Positions 17,187-25,584 are shown, numbered from the stretch's first letter. The stretch: DNA of 64,000 bases from Spirosoma sp. KCTC 42546 (GCF_006965485.1 NZ_CP041360.1:8412501-8476500); one strand, 5' to 3'. The notes: generated by a model from the letters alone, not told the origin. Numbers and translations: made by a program.

Positions 17187-18806
17187 ATGAATGCCAATGG
17201 TGCCCTAGCCGCCAGCTTGATTTTCCTGTTCATTTCGTTGAAAACCAGGGGGCAATCCGGCAAAGACTCCACGAAAGTCGAAAACCTCGGCAATCAGGTC
17301 AATTCGGAATATAATGAGATCAATCCGATGATTTCGCCGGATGGGAAGACCCTCTATTTTGCCCGTATCAGCCACCCCAACAACACGCACGGTGTTAAAG
17401 GCAGCCAGGACATATGGTACTCTGAACTGGATGCAGCCAGTGGCAAATGGGGCCCAGCCCGGCGTATGGGCTTTCCTTTAAATAAAGACGAATACAACTG
17501 CGCCTACAGTATAACGCCCGATGGGAACTCCATGCTCATAAAAGGGCAGTACAACAACGGAACCTACGAAACGCGTGGCTTTTCGCTCAGTAAGAAAACT
17601 GCTGGCGGGTGGTCGCCCCCGCAGAAAATGGATATTCCAAATTACGTGAGCATGAGCAAGGGGCAATTCGACTGTGGGTTTATGTCTGCCGATGGGAAAG
17701 TGCTACTGATGGCATTCAGCGAGAAGAAGAACAGTAAGGAAGACGATATCTACGTTAGTTTCCGGCAGAAAGACGGCTCCTGGACAAAACCCATGGATCT
17801 TGGCCCGGAAGTAAATACCAAATTCACGGAAACGACCCCATTTCTGGCACCCGACGGCGCCACCCTGTATTTTTCGAGCAATCGCGAAGGCGGACTGGGA
17901 AGTAACGACATCTATGTTTGCAAACGGGTCGATAAAACCTGGAAACACTGGTCGAAGCCAGTCAACCTGGGTCCCAAAGTGAATACGGATGGGTATGATG
18001 CCTATTATACGCTGGCTGCTTCGGGTGATTATGCGTATCTGACCACCTTTAAAAATACACTTGGCAAAGGCGATATTGTACGCGTTAAACTCTCGGATAG
18101 CCAACCAACGAATCAGCCGGGCAAATTGGGAGGGGGCGGAGATGATGTAGCCAACAAAACCGATATAATCCGCCCTGATCCAGTGGCGCTCATTAGCGGG
18201 AAAGTTATTGATCAGGCTACCGGTAAGCCCGTTGAAGCCCGCATTATTTATCAAACACTACCAGACGGAGCCGAAGCTGGTGAAGCTACTTCTGACCCAA
18301 TCACAGGTGAGTATAAAATTGTGCTTCCCTACGGTCAGAAATATACAATGCGGGCTATTGCCAAAGACTTCATTGCAGAAGGTGATAATATTGACCTTAC
18401 CCAGCCCAAAGGCTTTCAGGAGATTACGGGCAAGCAACTTAAGATGATTCCTATTTTAGCAGGAGCAGTCATACGTCTGAATAATATTTTCTTTGACACG
18501 GGCAAATCAGAGCTTCGTCCTGAATCCAGTCCTGAACTTGACCGATTGGTTAATACCCTGAACGAGGCCCCCAAAATGACCATTGAAGTACGTGGACATA
18601 CGGATAATACGGGCTCTAACGAAATCAACAATAAGCTTTCGCAGGATCGTGCCGACGCTGTTCGCGAATATTTTATCAGCAAAGGCATTGAACCGGATCG
18701 TGTAGCAAGCAAAGGTTTTGGTGAGACCAAACCCGTTGCAACTAACGATACCGAAATCGGCCGTCAGCAAAACCGTCGGGTAGAGTTTGTAATTGTAAAG
18801 AAGTAA
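17187..18806 (+). CDS. OmpA-family protein with PD40 propeller and carboxypeptidase-regulatory-like domain
   Basis: The 539-residue envelope protein has a signal sequence, then WD40-like PD40 repeats (NPMISPDGKTLYFAR, TTPFLAPDGATLYFSSNREGG split in two). A carboxypeptidase-regulatory-like beta domain follows (about 335-405, ISGKVIDQATGKPVEARI). The C-terminal OmpA peptidoglycan-binding domain carries NNIFFDTGKSELR, VRGHTDNTGS and QNRRVEFV. The order resembles PorE of the type IX secretion system without the N-terminal TPR. It probably links the outer membrane to peptidoglycan. No other T9SS gene lies nearby, so the PorE link is not claimed. Confidence 0.85.
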   Translation: MNANGALAASLIFLFISLKTRGQSGKDSTKVENLGNQVNSEYNEINPMISPDGKTLYFARISHPNNTHGVKGSQDIWYSELDAASGKWGPARRMGFPLNKDEYNCAYSITPDGNSMLIKGQYNNGTYETRGFSLSKKTAGGWSPPQKMDIPNYVSMSKGQFDCGFMSADGKVLLMAFSEKKNSKEDDIYVSFRQKDGSWTKPMDLGPEVNTKFTETTPFLAPDGATLYFSSNREGGLGSNDIYVCKRVDKTWKHWSKPVNLGPKVNTDGYDAYYTLAASGDYAYLTTFKNTLGKGDIVRVKLSDSQPTNQPGKLGGGGDDVANKTDIIRPDPVALISGKVIDQATGKPVEARIIYQTLPDGAEAGEATSDPITGEYKIVLPYGQKYTMRAIAKDFIAEGDNIDLTQPKGFQEITGKQLKMIPILAGAVIRLNNIFFDTGKSELRPESSPELDRLVNTLNEAPKMTIEVRGHTDNTGSNEINNKLSQDRADAVREYFISKGIEPDRVASKGFGETKPVATNDTEIGRQQNRRVEFVIVKK

Positions 18807-18920
18807 GAACCCCGTACGGCTAATCTTTATACGTAAAGCGAAAGAAATACGTCAACCATACGCCGTTTTTTGAGTTACTCTAATTGACTAAAACACGTTT
18901 TAAATCTTTTATTTAGCAAT

Positions 18921-19790
18921 ATGCAACTCAATGCCGGCTGTGAGCTATCCTTTCAGGCACAAAACCCAACGCCTTTAGTGTTAATGCTTCGTCCACGCTC
19001 GGGTGCCGGACAGTGGATTATTCGGGAAGAATATCAGATTACCCCCGCCGTGAATGTGACGGAATTTACGGATATGTATGGCAATCTCTGCCAGCGGGTT
19101 GTGGCTCCGGAAGGGCCGTTTTCCATTCACTTTTCGGCAACTGTTCAAACCGCCGATCTGATTGACGTTTCACCGGGCGCTCCCCTCACACCCGTTGAGG
19201 ATTTACCCGATGATGTACTACATTATACATTACCAAGCCGGTATTGTCAGTCCGATCAGTTAGGCAATTTGGCTGCCGAAATTACAACGGATAAAGAGCC
19301 TGGTTACGATCAGGCCGAAGCCATTCGAAAGTGGATTCACGAGAATATTAAGTACGAATACGGAACCAGCAATGCCAGTACATCAGCCATTGATACAGCC
19401 AATAGCCGGATTGGTGTTTGTCGCGATTTTACACATCTTGGCATTTCACTCTGTCGTTCATTGAATATTCCGGCCCGTATGGTTGTTGGCTATTTGTATC
19501 AACTTGATCCGATGGATCTCCATGCCTGGTTTGAAGCTTATGTAGATGGTCGATGGTTTACGTTCGACGCTACCCAGGCCCAACCCCGTGGTAACCGGAT
19601 CACGGTGGCTTATGGGCGCGATGCAGCTGACGTGGCTTTTACAACACAGTTTGGCCCCATGCAGCTCAACGACATGAAGGTATGGGTCGATTCGGCCCTG
19701 AATGATGTAGAAGAGAGTGAAAAAAACGGTGATATGGTTGCAACTCCTTCAACTTCGTCGGGGTCTCTTATGGAAACAGACAAAAACTAA
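18921..19790 (+). CDS. Transglutaminase-like family protein
   Basis: The 289-residue protein has an N-terminal beta domain (bacterial transglutaminase-like N, about 1-90) and a transglutaminase core with Cys167 (RIGVCRDFTHLG), His201 (DLHAWFEAYV) and Asp216 (FTFDATQ). There is no signal peptide, so it is probably cytoplasmic. Such proteins act as cysteine proteases or amidases, and related genes often accompany peptide or amide ligases. Its stop shares one base with the ATG of the next gene, so the two are translationally coupled. Confidence 0.85.
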   Translation: MQLNAGCELSFQAQNPTPLVLMLRPRSGAGQWIIREEYQITPAVNVTEFTDMYGNLCQRVVAPEGPFSIHFSATVQTADLIDVSPGAPLTPVEDLPDDVLHYTLPSRYCQSDQLGNLAAEITTDKEPGYDQAEAIRKWIHENIKYEYGTSNASTSAIDTANSRIGVCRDFTHLGISLCRSLNIPARMVVGYLYQLDPMDLHAWFEAYVDGRWFTFDATQAQPRGNRITVAYGRDAADVAFTTQFGPMQLNDMKVWVDSALNDVEESEKNGDMVATPSTSSGSLMETDKN

Positions 19791-20227
19791 TGAAGAAACA
19801 ACTGCTGTTCTGCTCATTGATTGGTACCCTGACTGCCTGCCAGCATGAGGCCGACATTCAGCCAAACCCATCGTCGCTGGCAAGCGAAGTTGTTGGCACA
19901 TACCGTACCAATTTCTACCTCGATCCTTCCTCCGTAGCTACGCCTGTTAACCAGCTACCCTACGCCGAGTTAAAGTCCGAGTCAGATAGCAGCGTTACCT
20001 TAATTTACACGAAACTATATCCAGCTAAATCCAGCCAGTCTATTGAGCACATCCTATTAGGGCGTCAGACAGATGGTATTCAGCTACGTGTTGCCGATTC
20101 GAGCATTGGTACGTTACAGACGGACCGTGTTTTTACAAACAACGGGATGGAAAAGCAAGGTAAACTTCTTCGCATAACGGTGCCAACCGATTCGCAAACT
20201 GTTCTGAATTTCGCTGGATTCAAATAA
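19790..20227 (+). CDS. Small hypothetical lipoprotein
   Basis: This 145-residue protein has a lipoprotein signal: MKKQLLFCSLIGTLTAC with the lipobox Leu-Thr-Ala-Cys at 14-17. The mature part is a short beta-rich domain of unknown family. It starts on the last base of the transglutaminase stop, so the two genes form an operon. A strong terminator hairpin follows. Function unknown. Confidence 0.65.
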   Translation: MKKQLLFCSLIGTLTACQHEADIQPNPSSLASEVVGTYRTNFYLDPSSVATPVNQLPYAELKSESDSSVTLIYTKLYPAKSSQSIEHILLGRQTDGIQLRVADSSIGTLQTDRVFTNNGMEKQGKLLRITVPTDSQTVLNFAGFK

Positions 20228-20239
20228 GAAGTCAGTCAC

Positions 20240-20276
20240 AAAAAAGCGCGATACCGTTGGGCATCGCGCTTTTTTT
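20240..20276. terminator. Bidirectional intrinsic terminator
   Basis: AAAAAAGCGCGAT pairs with ATCGCGCTTTTTT across a short loop, giving a G+C-rich stem flanked by A- and T-runs in both directions. It sits between the convergent lipoprotein and coiled-coil genes and can end both transcripts. Confidence 0.9.
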
Positions 20277-20298
20277 ATGGGATCTATTCCTGATACAA

Positions 20299-21246
20299 CT
20301 ATCGAACCGCAAATTCACCCGAACCAATACGGAACCCTTCCGAATAGAGTTCTATTGTGTATTTACCGGGTTTGTAAGGAATACCACGGGTATAAAGCAG
20401 TTCAACGTTTTGCCCGTTGCTGGTATAATTAACCGTCTGCTTGGTCGTATAAATGGTTTCGTTTCCGTCAACCGTAAACGTACCCGATCCATTAGCCATA
20501 TCTGATACAACTGCACCCGATGGGTCAAGAACCCGGACAAAAACGTCTTTCGGTTCTTCTTTCGTCAGTGGGTTATCCAACAGCGTATAAACCAGTTTAA
20601 TTTTATCCAGGCGCTTAGCTTTATACGAATCGTCGTCTTTTACTTTGCCCTTAGCATTGACCGCAAATACTTTTACATTCTGCGCTTTCAGAGCTGCCGC
20701 CCGGGTAACCTTAGTGCTGAGTTCCTGATTTTGTGACTGTACTTGCGACACAACTGTGGTTACTGAATCACGGAATTGCTGACCTTTTACTTTCAGGCCC
20801 GTATTTTCTTCGTCCAATGCTTTCACATTGGTAGCCAGCGTTACGTTTTCGCGCTGTAGGTTAGCAATAAGCGTGTCTTTTTCAACCAGGAACGCTTCGT
20901 ACTGCTTGATTTTCGCGTCGTATTTCGCAATTGAGATACGGATACCTTTTTTCAAAGTTGCCTTATCACCTTCTAACTGCACTTTCATTTTTTCCAATTC
21001 CGACACATCGCCACCTAATTTTTGTACTTCAGCGATTTTAGCATCCAATGCCGTTGAAATCGAATCCAATTTAACACGAGTTGTAGATAGTTCTTCAACC
21101 CGTTCAGATATAGTCACTTCCTGATTTTCAGAAACTTTTTTCTGATCAAAATACAGATAACTCGACACCCCAGCCAAGCCTGTCATAATGATCAGGGCAG
21201 CCAGGAGAGCACCATTTGTTTTTGCCTTTGGCGAATTATTTTCCAT
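20299..21246 (-). CDS. Membrane-anchored coiled-coil protein
   Basis: The 315-residue protein has a short cytoplasmic N-terminus and one membrane helix (about 13-33, ALLAALIIMTGLAGVSSYLY). A long coiled coil follows (about 40-185, with LEGDKATLKKGI and LQRENVTLATNVKALDEEN). The C-terminal beta domain (about 205-315) contains VFVRVLDPSGAVV, and KYTIELYSEGFRIGSGEFAV at the end. It probably projects into the periplasm and may be a scaffold. I do not recognise a named family. Upstream lies a probable small RNA or leader ending in a terminator 41 bp before the ATG, which could control this gene. Confidence 0.7.
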   Translation of the reverse strand: MENNSPKAKTNGALLAALIIMTGLAGVSSYLYFDQKKVSENQEVTISERVEELSTTRVKLDSISTALDAKIAEVQKLGGDVSELEKMKVQLEGDKATLKKGIRISIAKYDAKIKQYEAFLVEKDTLIANLQRENVTLATNVKALDEENTGLKVKGQQFRDSVTTVVSQVQSQNQELSTKVTRAAALKAQNVKVFAVNAKGKVKDDDSYKAKRLDKIKLVYTLLDNPLTKEEPKDVFVRVLDPSGAVVSDMANGSGTFTVDGNETIYTTKQTVNYTSNGQNVELLYTRGIPYKPGKYTIELYSEGFRIGSGEFAVR

Positions 21247-21286
21247 TTCAAATTTTCAGTTTAAGATTAAACATGCACAAACTTGT

Positions 21287-21306
21287 AAAAAAAGCCGCTT
21301 TCGCGG
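21287..21306 (-). terminator. Intrinsic terminator at end of candidate small RNA
   Basis: Read on the minus strand the sequence is CCGC-GAAA-GCGG followed by C and seven T residues: a 4-bp G+C stem capped by a GAAA tetraloop plus a T-run. It lies 41 bp upstream of the coiled-coil gene's ATG, so it ends either an independent RNA or an attenuated leader of that gene. Confidence 0.65.
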
Positions 21307-21476
21307 TTGTGTAGAGGTTGTTACATCCGATATCGGTGTTGAACGAAAAAGTGAAATTCGACTACGAAAATTAGAATTTGCCCTCCGAACAATACTATCG
21401 GAACGCCAGCTTACAGCAACCTATTGTAACGCACAACTGATTGCACTTAAAAAAGGTTTTTTAATTACCCACCAGA
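21287..21476 (-). ncRNA. Candidate ~190-nt structured RNA (6S-like or leader)
   Basis: On the minus strand a perfect -7 element (TAGTTTTG) is followed about 190 nt later by a tetraloop terminator, with no convincing reading frame between. The two ends pair: GUUGUG with CACAAC, and inside that AGGUUG with CAACCU, extended by four more pairs past one mismatch. Smaller hairpins lie within (UCCGA/UCGGA; AAAUUC/GAAUUU). The size and the long closed stem with internal bulges recall 6S-type RNAs, including the 6S-Flavo class of Bacteroidota, but homology is not shown. The alternative is a 5' leader with an attenuator for the coiled-coil gene. Confidence 0.45.
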
Positions 21477-21481
21477 AACCA

Positions 21482-21489
21482 CAAAACTA
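21482..21489 (-). promoter_or_regulatory. Bacteroidota -7 promoter element (TAGTTTTG)
   Basis: An exact match to TAnnTTTG on the minus strand, placed so that transcription would begin near 21476 and run into the terminator at 21287-21306. A well-spaced -33 TTTG is not obvious; TTG triplets lie 12 and 15 nt upstream. Confidence 0.45.
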
Positions 21490-21627
21490 GCCAATGATTA
21501 TCAACAAGATAGACCGTAAAATAAATATTCCATTTAGAGCGTCATACGCTTAGCCATTCATAAGCTCCGATCAACTGATCTATAACAACCCAAACGTCAG
21601 TTGGTTAGTAGTTAAAACCCCCAAACA

Positions 21628-22446
21628 ATGCCAGAACTTCCTGAGGTCGAAATTAGACGACACTATCTCGAAACTTCATCTCTTCACCAGCCAATCGCTC
21701 ACATTGACGTTGAGGATAAGAAGCTACTCACAACTGATTATAGTACGCTATTAACTACACTGGTTGGTCGGCAATTTACCGGTACACGTCGGGTTGGGAA
21801 GAACCTGTTCGTGTTTACTGATACCTCTGATGTTATCGTTCATATGCACTTTGGTATGACCGGTGATTTAGAATACTACCATTCATCGATTGATCGGCCT
21901 CGGTTTGCCCGAATCGTATTTGAGTTCAACAACGGGTTTAATCTTGGCTTTTTGTGCCCACGCAAGTTTGAGCGAGTTGGCTTGGTCGATGATATAGACG
22001 CCTTCTTACGCCGAAAAAAAATTGGTCCAGACGGGCTTACTATTTCCCTGGAGGAATTAAATGAACGTGTACACCGGAAGAAAGCTCTTATAAAGCCCGT
22101 CCTCCTTGATCAGAGCATTGTAGCCGGTCTTGGTAACTGGATTGTAGATGAAGTTTTATTCCAGGCTTGCATTCATCCCGAGCAACGAGCCGATACGCTT
22201 ACGAATAGACAGATGAGTCAACTTCATGCAGCAATTCACCTTGTGCTCAAAACGGCAATTCGCTATGAAGCTACGTACCGGGATTTTCCAAACAATTTTC
22301 TAATCCATGTGCGAGAGTGGGATGATTCTCCTTACGATGATGTCGAAGCTCATAAATTCTGCCCTCGCTGTGGCACCCGCATCGAACGTTCGGTAGTGGG
22401 TGGACGTACCACCTTCTTCTGCCCCAAGGAACAACTAATTTGGTGA
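21628..22446 (+). CDS. mutM: Formamidopyrimidine-DNA glycosylase (Fpg/MutM-type)
   Basis: The base-excision repair enzyme removes oxidised purines (8-oxoguanine, FaPy) and cuts abasic sites. The 272 residues begin PELPEVE, giving the catalytic N-terminal Pro and Glu. The helix-2-turn-helix lysine region (KPVLLDQSIVAGLGNWIVDE) is intact. The C-terminal zinc finger reads Cys-Pro-Arg-Cys, then Phe-Cys-Pro-Lys-Glu, so the fourth zinc ligand (normally Cys) is Glu at nt 22429-22431. The finger may be altered or use Glu. Some Fpg/Nei relatives lack zinc, so activity need not be lost. Confidence 0.85.
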   Translation: MPELPEVEIRRHYLETSSLHQPIAHIDVEDKKLLTTDYSTLLTTLVGRQFTGTRRVGKNLFVFTDTSDVIVHMHFGMTGDLEYYHSSIDRPRFARIVFEFNNGFNLGFLCPRKFERVGLVDDIDAFLRRKKIGPDGLTISLEELNERVHRKKALIKPVLLDQSIVAGLGNWIVDEVLFQACIHPEQRADTLTNRQMSQLHAAIHLVLKTAIRYEATYRDFPNNFLIHVREWDDSPYDDVEAHKFCPRCGTRIERSVVGGRTTFFCPKEQLIW

Positions 22447-22478
22447 ACTTGTGAATAACTAATCTTGTTGATGTATTA

Positions 22479-22492
22479 AATGTATATACATT
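22479..22492. promoter_or_regulatory. 14-bp palindrome abutting the pirin start codon
   Basis: The palindrome AATGTATATACATT is perfect and ends 4 bp before the ATG of the pirin gene. A repressor bound here would block transcription or initiation. The regulator is unknown, and a chance A+T palindrome cannot be excluded. Confidence 0.3.
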
Positions 22493-22496
22493 AATT

Positions 22497-23357
22497 ATGT
22501 CAACACAACGAACAATTGCTGATATACGCACAGCCACGCCAAACAGTGTTGGTGATGGCTTCATAGGATTAAATGCATTTCATCCACAGGGATCACGCCC
22601 GTTCAATCCTTTCTTACTTCTGGATCATCACGGTCCAATGCAGGTGAAGCCATCAAACAAACCCAAAGGTGTTGATCAACACCCACACCGGGGATTTGAA
22701 ACGGTAACAATTGTATATGAAGGTGCCCTCGAACATCGCGATTCGGCTGGAAATCATGGCAAACTCTTTGCCGGTGATGTGCAATGGATGACGGCCGCAT
22801 CGGGAATCATTCATGAAGAAAAACATGAGAAGGAGTTTTCCCGTCAGGGAGGTCAGTTGGATTTTGTACAATTGTGGGTCAATCTGCCTGCTAAAGACAA
22901 AATGAGTCTACCGAACTACCAGGATATTTCAGCATCGAAAATTCCAACATCCGTATTACCGGGCAGAGGAAACCTACGTGTCATTGCGGGTGAATTAGCG
23001 GGCTTACAAGGTCCCGCCAGTACGTTTAGCCCCATTGTTGTAGCGGATTTAACGCTTACCGCTGGGCAATCAGAAACACTCACTATTCCCACTGACTACG
23101 CATTGATGATCTACGTATTAGGTGGTTCTGCCAGTCTTATCGGAGAGACTATTAATCGTGGACAACTTGCGCTTATGAATAACGATGGCGATGCGGTTAC
23201 GCTCTCAACGTCTACAGACGCCAAAGTGCTTATTTTGGCAGGCGAGCCAATCCGGGAGCCATTAGCGGTGTATGGCCCTTTTGTAATGAATACTCGTGAA
23301 GAAATTCTGGAAGCATTCGAAGACTTTCAGAATGGAAAAATGGGTGTCTTGAAGTAA
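22497..23357 (+). CDS. Pirin family protein
   Basis: The 286-residue bicupin has the pirin motifs FNPFLLLDHHGPM, HPHRGFETVTIVYEG, and EHRDSAGNHG with His/Glu metal ligands in the first cupin. The C-terminal pirin_C domain (about 175-275) includes GPFVMNTREEILEA. Members bind Fe and include quercetin 2,3-dioxygenases and redox-sensing regulators; the substrate here is unknown. It is preceded by a 14-bp palindrome and followed by an imperfect long inverted repeat before the convergent polymerase gene. Confidence 0.9.
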   Translation: MSTQRTIADIRTATPNSVGDGFIGLNAFHPQGSRPFNPFLLLDHHGPMQVKPSNKPKGVDQHPHRGFETVTIVYEGALEHRDSAGNHGKLFAGDVQWMTAASGIIHEEKHEKEFSRQGGQLDFVQLWVNLPAKDKMSLPNYQDISASKIPTSVLPGRGNLRVIAGELAGLQGPASTFSPIVVADLTLTAGQSETLTIPTDYALMIYVLGGSASLIGETINRGQLALMNNDGDAVTLSTSTDAKVLILAGEPIREPLAVYGPFVMNTREEILEAFEDFQNGKMGVLK

Positions 23358-23461
23358 TGGTCACTCATTGGCATTTGCTTACACATCATTATATAGACAT
23401 TTATTGATTTTTCCTGTAAGTGACTTGTATTGACGCGCAAGCAAATGACGATAAATGACCA
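23358..23461. repeat. Imperfect inverted repeat, AATGAC family
   Basis: Arms 23358-23380 and 23439-23461 match over 23 nt with a few mismatches (outer TGGTCA, inner CATTTGCTT exact). The right arm carries the AATGAC words also seen in the repeat at 61.0 kb. It sits between the convergent pirin and polymerase genes. Confidence 0.6.
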
Positions 23462-23464
23462 TTT

Positions 23465-24730
23465 TTATAAATCCTTGATATTCCCAAAACCAATAACATC
23501 CCTGTAGATCGGGTTGTCGCGCAGTTCTGTTGCCCGAACCAGTTTGTCGGCACCAAACTTTGTTTTTAGATCGTAAAGAGTTTTTCGGAGCTTATTTTTC
23601 TGTATATCGTTACTGAATAAACTAAACGGAACCATATCGGCAGGAATGAATCGAAAAACAACTACAGACATACTTCGTAGGTGTTCGTTCAGAACTGGTT
23701 CACATGTATGGGCTACCTGAAATTTCTCCAATCGTTCCCGGATTATTCGATACAGTTCAGGGCCATCCTGCTTAGGATCGGGAAAATGCACTTCATAGTT
23801 GTAGGTTTTGCCGGTATGATATCGGCAGGAGAATGACATATCCTGACAAAAAATACCCTTTCGGACCATCCGCCGTTCCAGTGTCAAGCAAAGCGATTGC
23901 AGTAGTTCATCCAGACGTTCGGTCGTTTGTCGTTGCTCAGTAGAAATTGTTCGCATGGCCGACATACTTTTTAATTCATCATTCGTCGACAAATCAACTT
24001 CTCCGCCGAAATTAAGTCGCAGATGCCAATGCCAGCCAACAATACTTTTACAGACCGCCCGTAAATGATCAGGCGAGGCATAGCGCAAATCCAGTGGCGT
24101 ATGAACACCCCCTGCCTGCAAGCGGGCGGCCATCCGATGGCCAATTCCGGGCAAATCGGTGAGGGTTAATGAACGTAGAACTTCGTCGATCGTTTCGGGG
24201 GTGATTACGGTTAGGCCATCAGGCTTTTGTATGTCAGAGGCTAATTTGGCCAGGAATACATTAGGAGCAATACCTATCGAGCAGCGCAGCCAATCCCCAA
24301 CCTTCCCTTTAATAGCCTGTTTAATAGCCAACGCCACCTGCCGCATATCTTTATACACGAGTTGGTAGTTCGTTAAATCCACTACTGCTTCGTCAATACT
24401 TTTAGGCACCACATCATCCGAAAATGTTCGAAGTACCTCAACAATCTTGACGTGGTATTCCCGATACCGATTAGGGTGGGTTTCAACCGGAACAAGGTCT
24501 GGGCATAGCATAATGGCCTGATCTAAACGCATCCCCGTTTTTACTCCCTGCAATTTGGCTTCTACGGAAGGGGCAATCACGCAGCCATGACGTCCCGTAT
24601 AAACACATACGCCAACTGGCCGGCCACGCAGCCAATAATTATCCTGTTGTTCGCAAGATGCAAAGAAACTGTTCATATCCACGAATAACATCGTTGGGTT
24701 TGTATGCGAACTAAGTCGATTCCGGTTCAT
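23465..24730 (-). CDS. Y-family DNA polymerase (DinB/UmuC-like)
   Basis: The 421-residue translesion polymerase has the catalytic motifs MLFVDMNSFFASCE (Asp18, steric-gate Phe) and PKSIDEAVVDL (Asp113, Glu114). The helix-hairpin-helix LPGIGHRMAARLQ and a little-finger domain with YHTGKTYNYEVHF follow. ATG at 24730 is chosen over a TTG one codon upstream. It is divergent from an S24-type HTH regulator with a shared operator-like region, as umuDC-like pairs are arranged. The likely role is SOS-type bypass of DNA lesions. No C-terminal sliding-clamp peptide was identified with certainty. Confidence 0.88.
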   Translation of the reverse strand: MNRNRLSSHTNPTMLFVDMNSFFASCEQQDNYWLRGRPVGVCVYTGRHGCVIAPSVEAKLQGVKTGMRLDQAIMLCPDLVPVETHPNRYREYHVKIVEVLRTFSDDVVPKSIDEAVVDLTNYQLVYKDMRQVALAIKQAIKGKVGDWLRCSIGIAPNVFLAKLASDIQKPDGLTVITPETIDEVLRSLTLTDLPGIGHRMAARLQAGGVHTPLDLRYASPDHLRAVCKSIVGWHWHLRLNFGGEVDLSTNDELKSMSAMRTISTEQRQTTERLDELLQSLCLTLERRMVRKGIFCQDMSFSCRYHTGKTYNYEVHFPDPKQDGPELYRIIRERLEKFQVAHTCEPVLNEHLRSMSVVVFRFIPADMVPFSLFSNDIQKNKLRKTLYDLKTKFGADKLVRATELRDNPIYRDVIGFGNIKDL

Positions 24731-24780
24731 CAATTTTTGGCTAAGAATGTGGCTTTTCGTATAGTCATTCGTCTGTATTT

Positions 24781-24833
24781 ATAGTATATTTGCTGTAATA
24801 CAAGCGCAATATATTTTACTTGTATTATACTAT
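24781..24833. promoter_or_regulatory. Nested operator-like inverted repeats, polymerase/S24 intergenic
   Basis: Two nested perfect repeats occupy the divergent gap. TAATACAAG (24796-24804) faces CTTGTATTA (24819-24827), and ATAGTATA (24781-24788) faces TATACTAT (24826-24833). A -7 element TATATTTG (24785-24792, + strand) overlaps the left outer arm. The arrangement suggests repression of both genes by the HTH protein encoded at the right. Confidence 0.5.
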
Positions 24834-24885
24834 CAACTATCTATCTGCTAATGGCAGGAATTAGTTTAAAATAATTATTACTACT

Positions 24886-25563
24886 GTGACTATCCAGGAC
24901 CGACTAAAGCAGGTTTTCGACGCCCTAGGCATTACTATTTATCAGATAGCCAAAGAGTTAGGCGAAAACCCATCGAAATTTTATAATATTCTGAACGGTC
25001 GGGCAAAACCCTCCTACGACACAATAATGAGCTTGCTGGCCTGTTACCCACAGATCAGCGCTGATTTCCTGATTCGTGGCATTACACCTGTTCTAAATCC
25101 ACCCGAAGGAAACGCTCAGTTAATGCTGGTCAGTGACGACACAATCGAAGTTCCGTTTGTGCCAGTTAAGTTTTATGCCACATTTGTTGAGAGCTACTCT
25201 GATACAATTAGCCCAGCAGACACCGAGTCTTTTCGGGTGCGCAAACCGTTACTAAAAGGCCATAAAAACCCGGTTGTGCTGGAAATTTCGGGCAGTAGTA
25301 TGAGCCCGCAACTAACGCATGGCGCCAAAGTATTGGCGGTCCCCATCAGTGAAAACAACTGGGAATACCAGTCAGGGGGAGTGTATGCCGTGATGTACAG
25401 GGATTATTTTGTGGTCAAGCGCATCCGCGATAATGAGCTGTTAACTCGCAAGTACCTTACGCTGCATTCCGATAATCCAAATGGTGGTAATGTAACGGTA
25501 CCTCTACAGGACATTCGGGGACTGTGGAAAATAGTAGCGATTGTAGAAGCCCCCGTTGAATAA
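24886..25563 (+). CDS. HTH-S24 regulator (LexA/UmuD-like)
   Basis: The 225-residue protein starts at GTG. An N-terminal XRE-type HTH (about 5-60, ITIYQIAKELGENPSKFYNI) is joined to an S24 peptidase fold with the Ser138-Lys178 dyad (SGSSMSP; FVVKRI). No Ala-Gly or Cys-Gly cleavage site is evident in the hinge, so autocleavage is uncertain. Its divergent Y-family polymerase neighbour and the shared inverted repeats imply that it represses both and is released on DNA damage. It may replace the UmuD/LexA role locally. Confidence 0.82.
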   Translation: MTIQDRLKQVFDALGITIYQIAKELGENPSKFYNILNGRAKPSYDTIMSLLACYPQISADFLIRGITPVLNPPEGNAQLMLVSDDTIEVPFVPVKFYATFVESYSDTISPADTESFRVRKPLLKGHKNPVVLEISGSSMSPQLTHGAKVLAVPISENNWEYQSGGVYAVMYRDYFVVKRIRDNELLTRKYLTLHSDNPNGGNVTVPLQDIRGLWKIVAIVEAPVE

Positions 25564-25584
25564 GTAATTAGTTAAATAGTCAAA

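Noticed and set aside
17703..18254. Open frame of 183 codons on the minus strand inside the OmpA-PD40 gene
   Set aside because: Antisense shadow of a well-supported gene with no recognisable domain or independent start context.
21188..21490. 100-codon frame overlapping the start of the coiled-coil gene
   Set aside because: It runs antisense into a supported gene and through the candidate RNA; no family resemblance.
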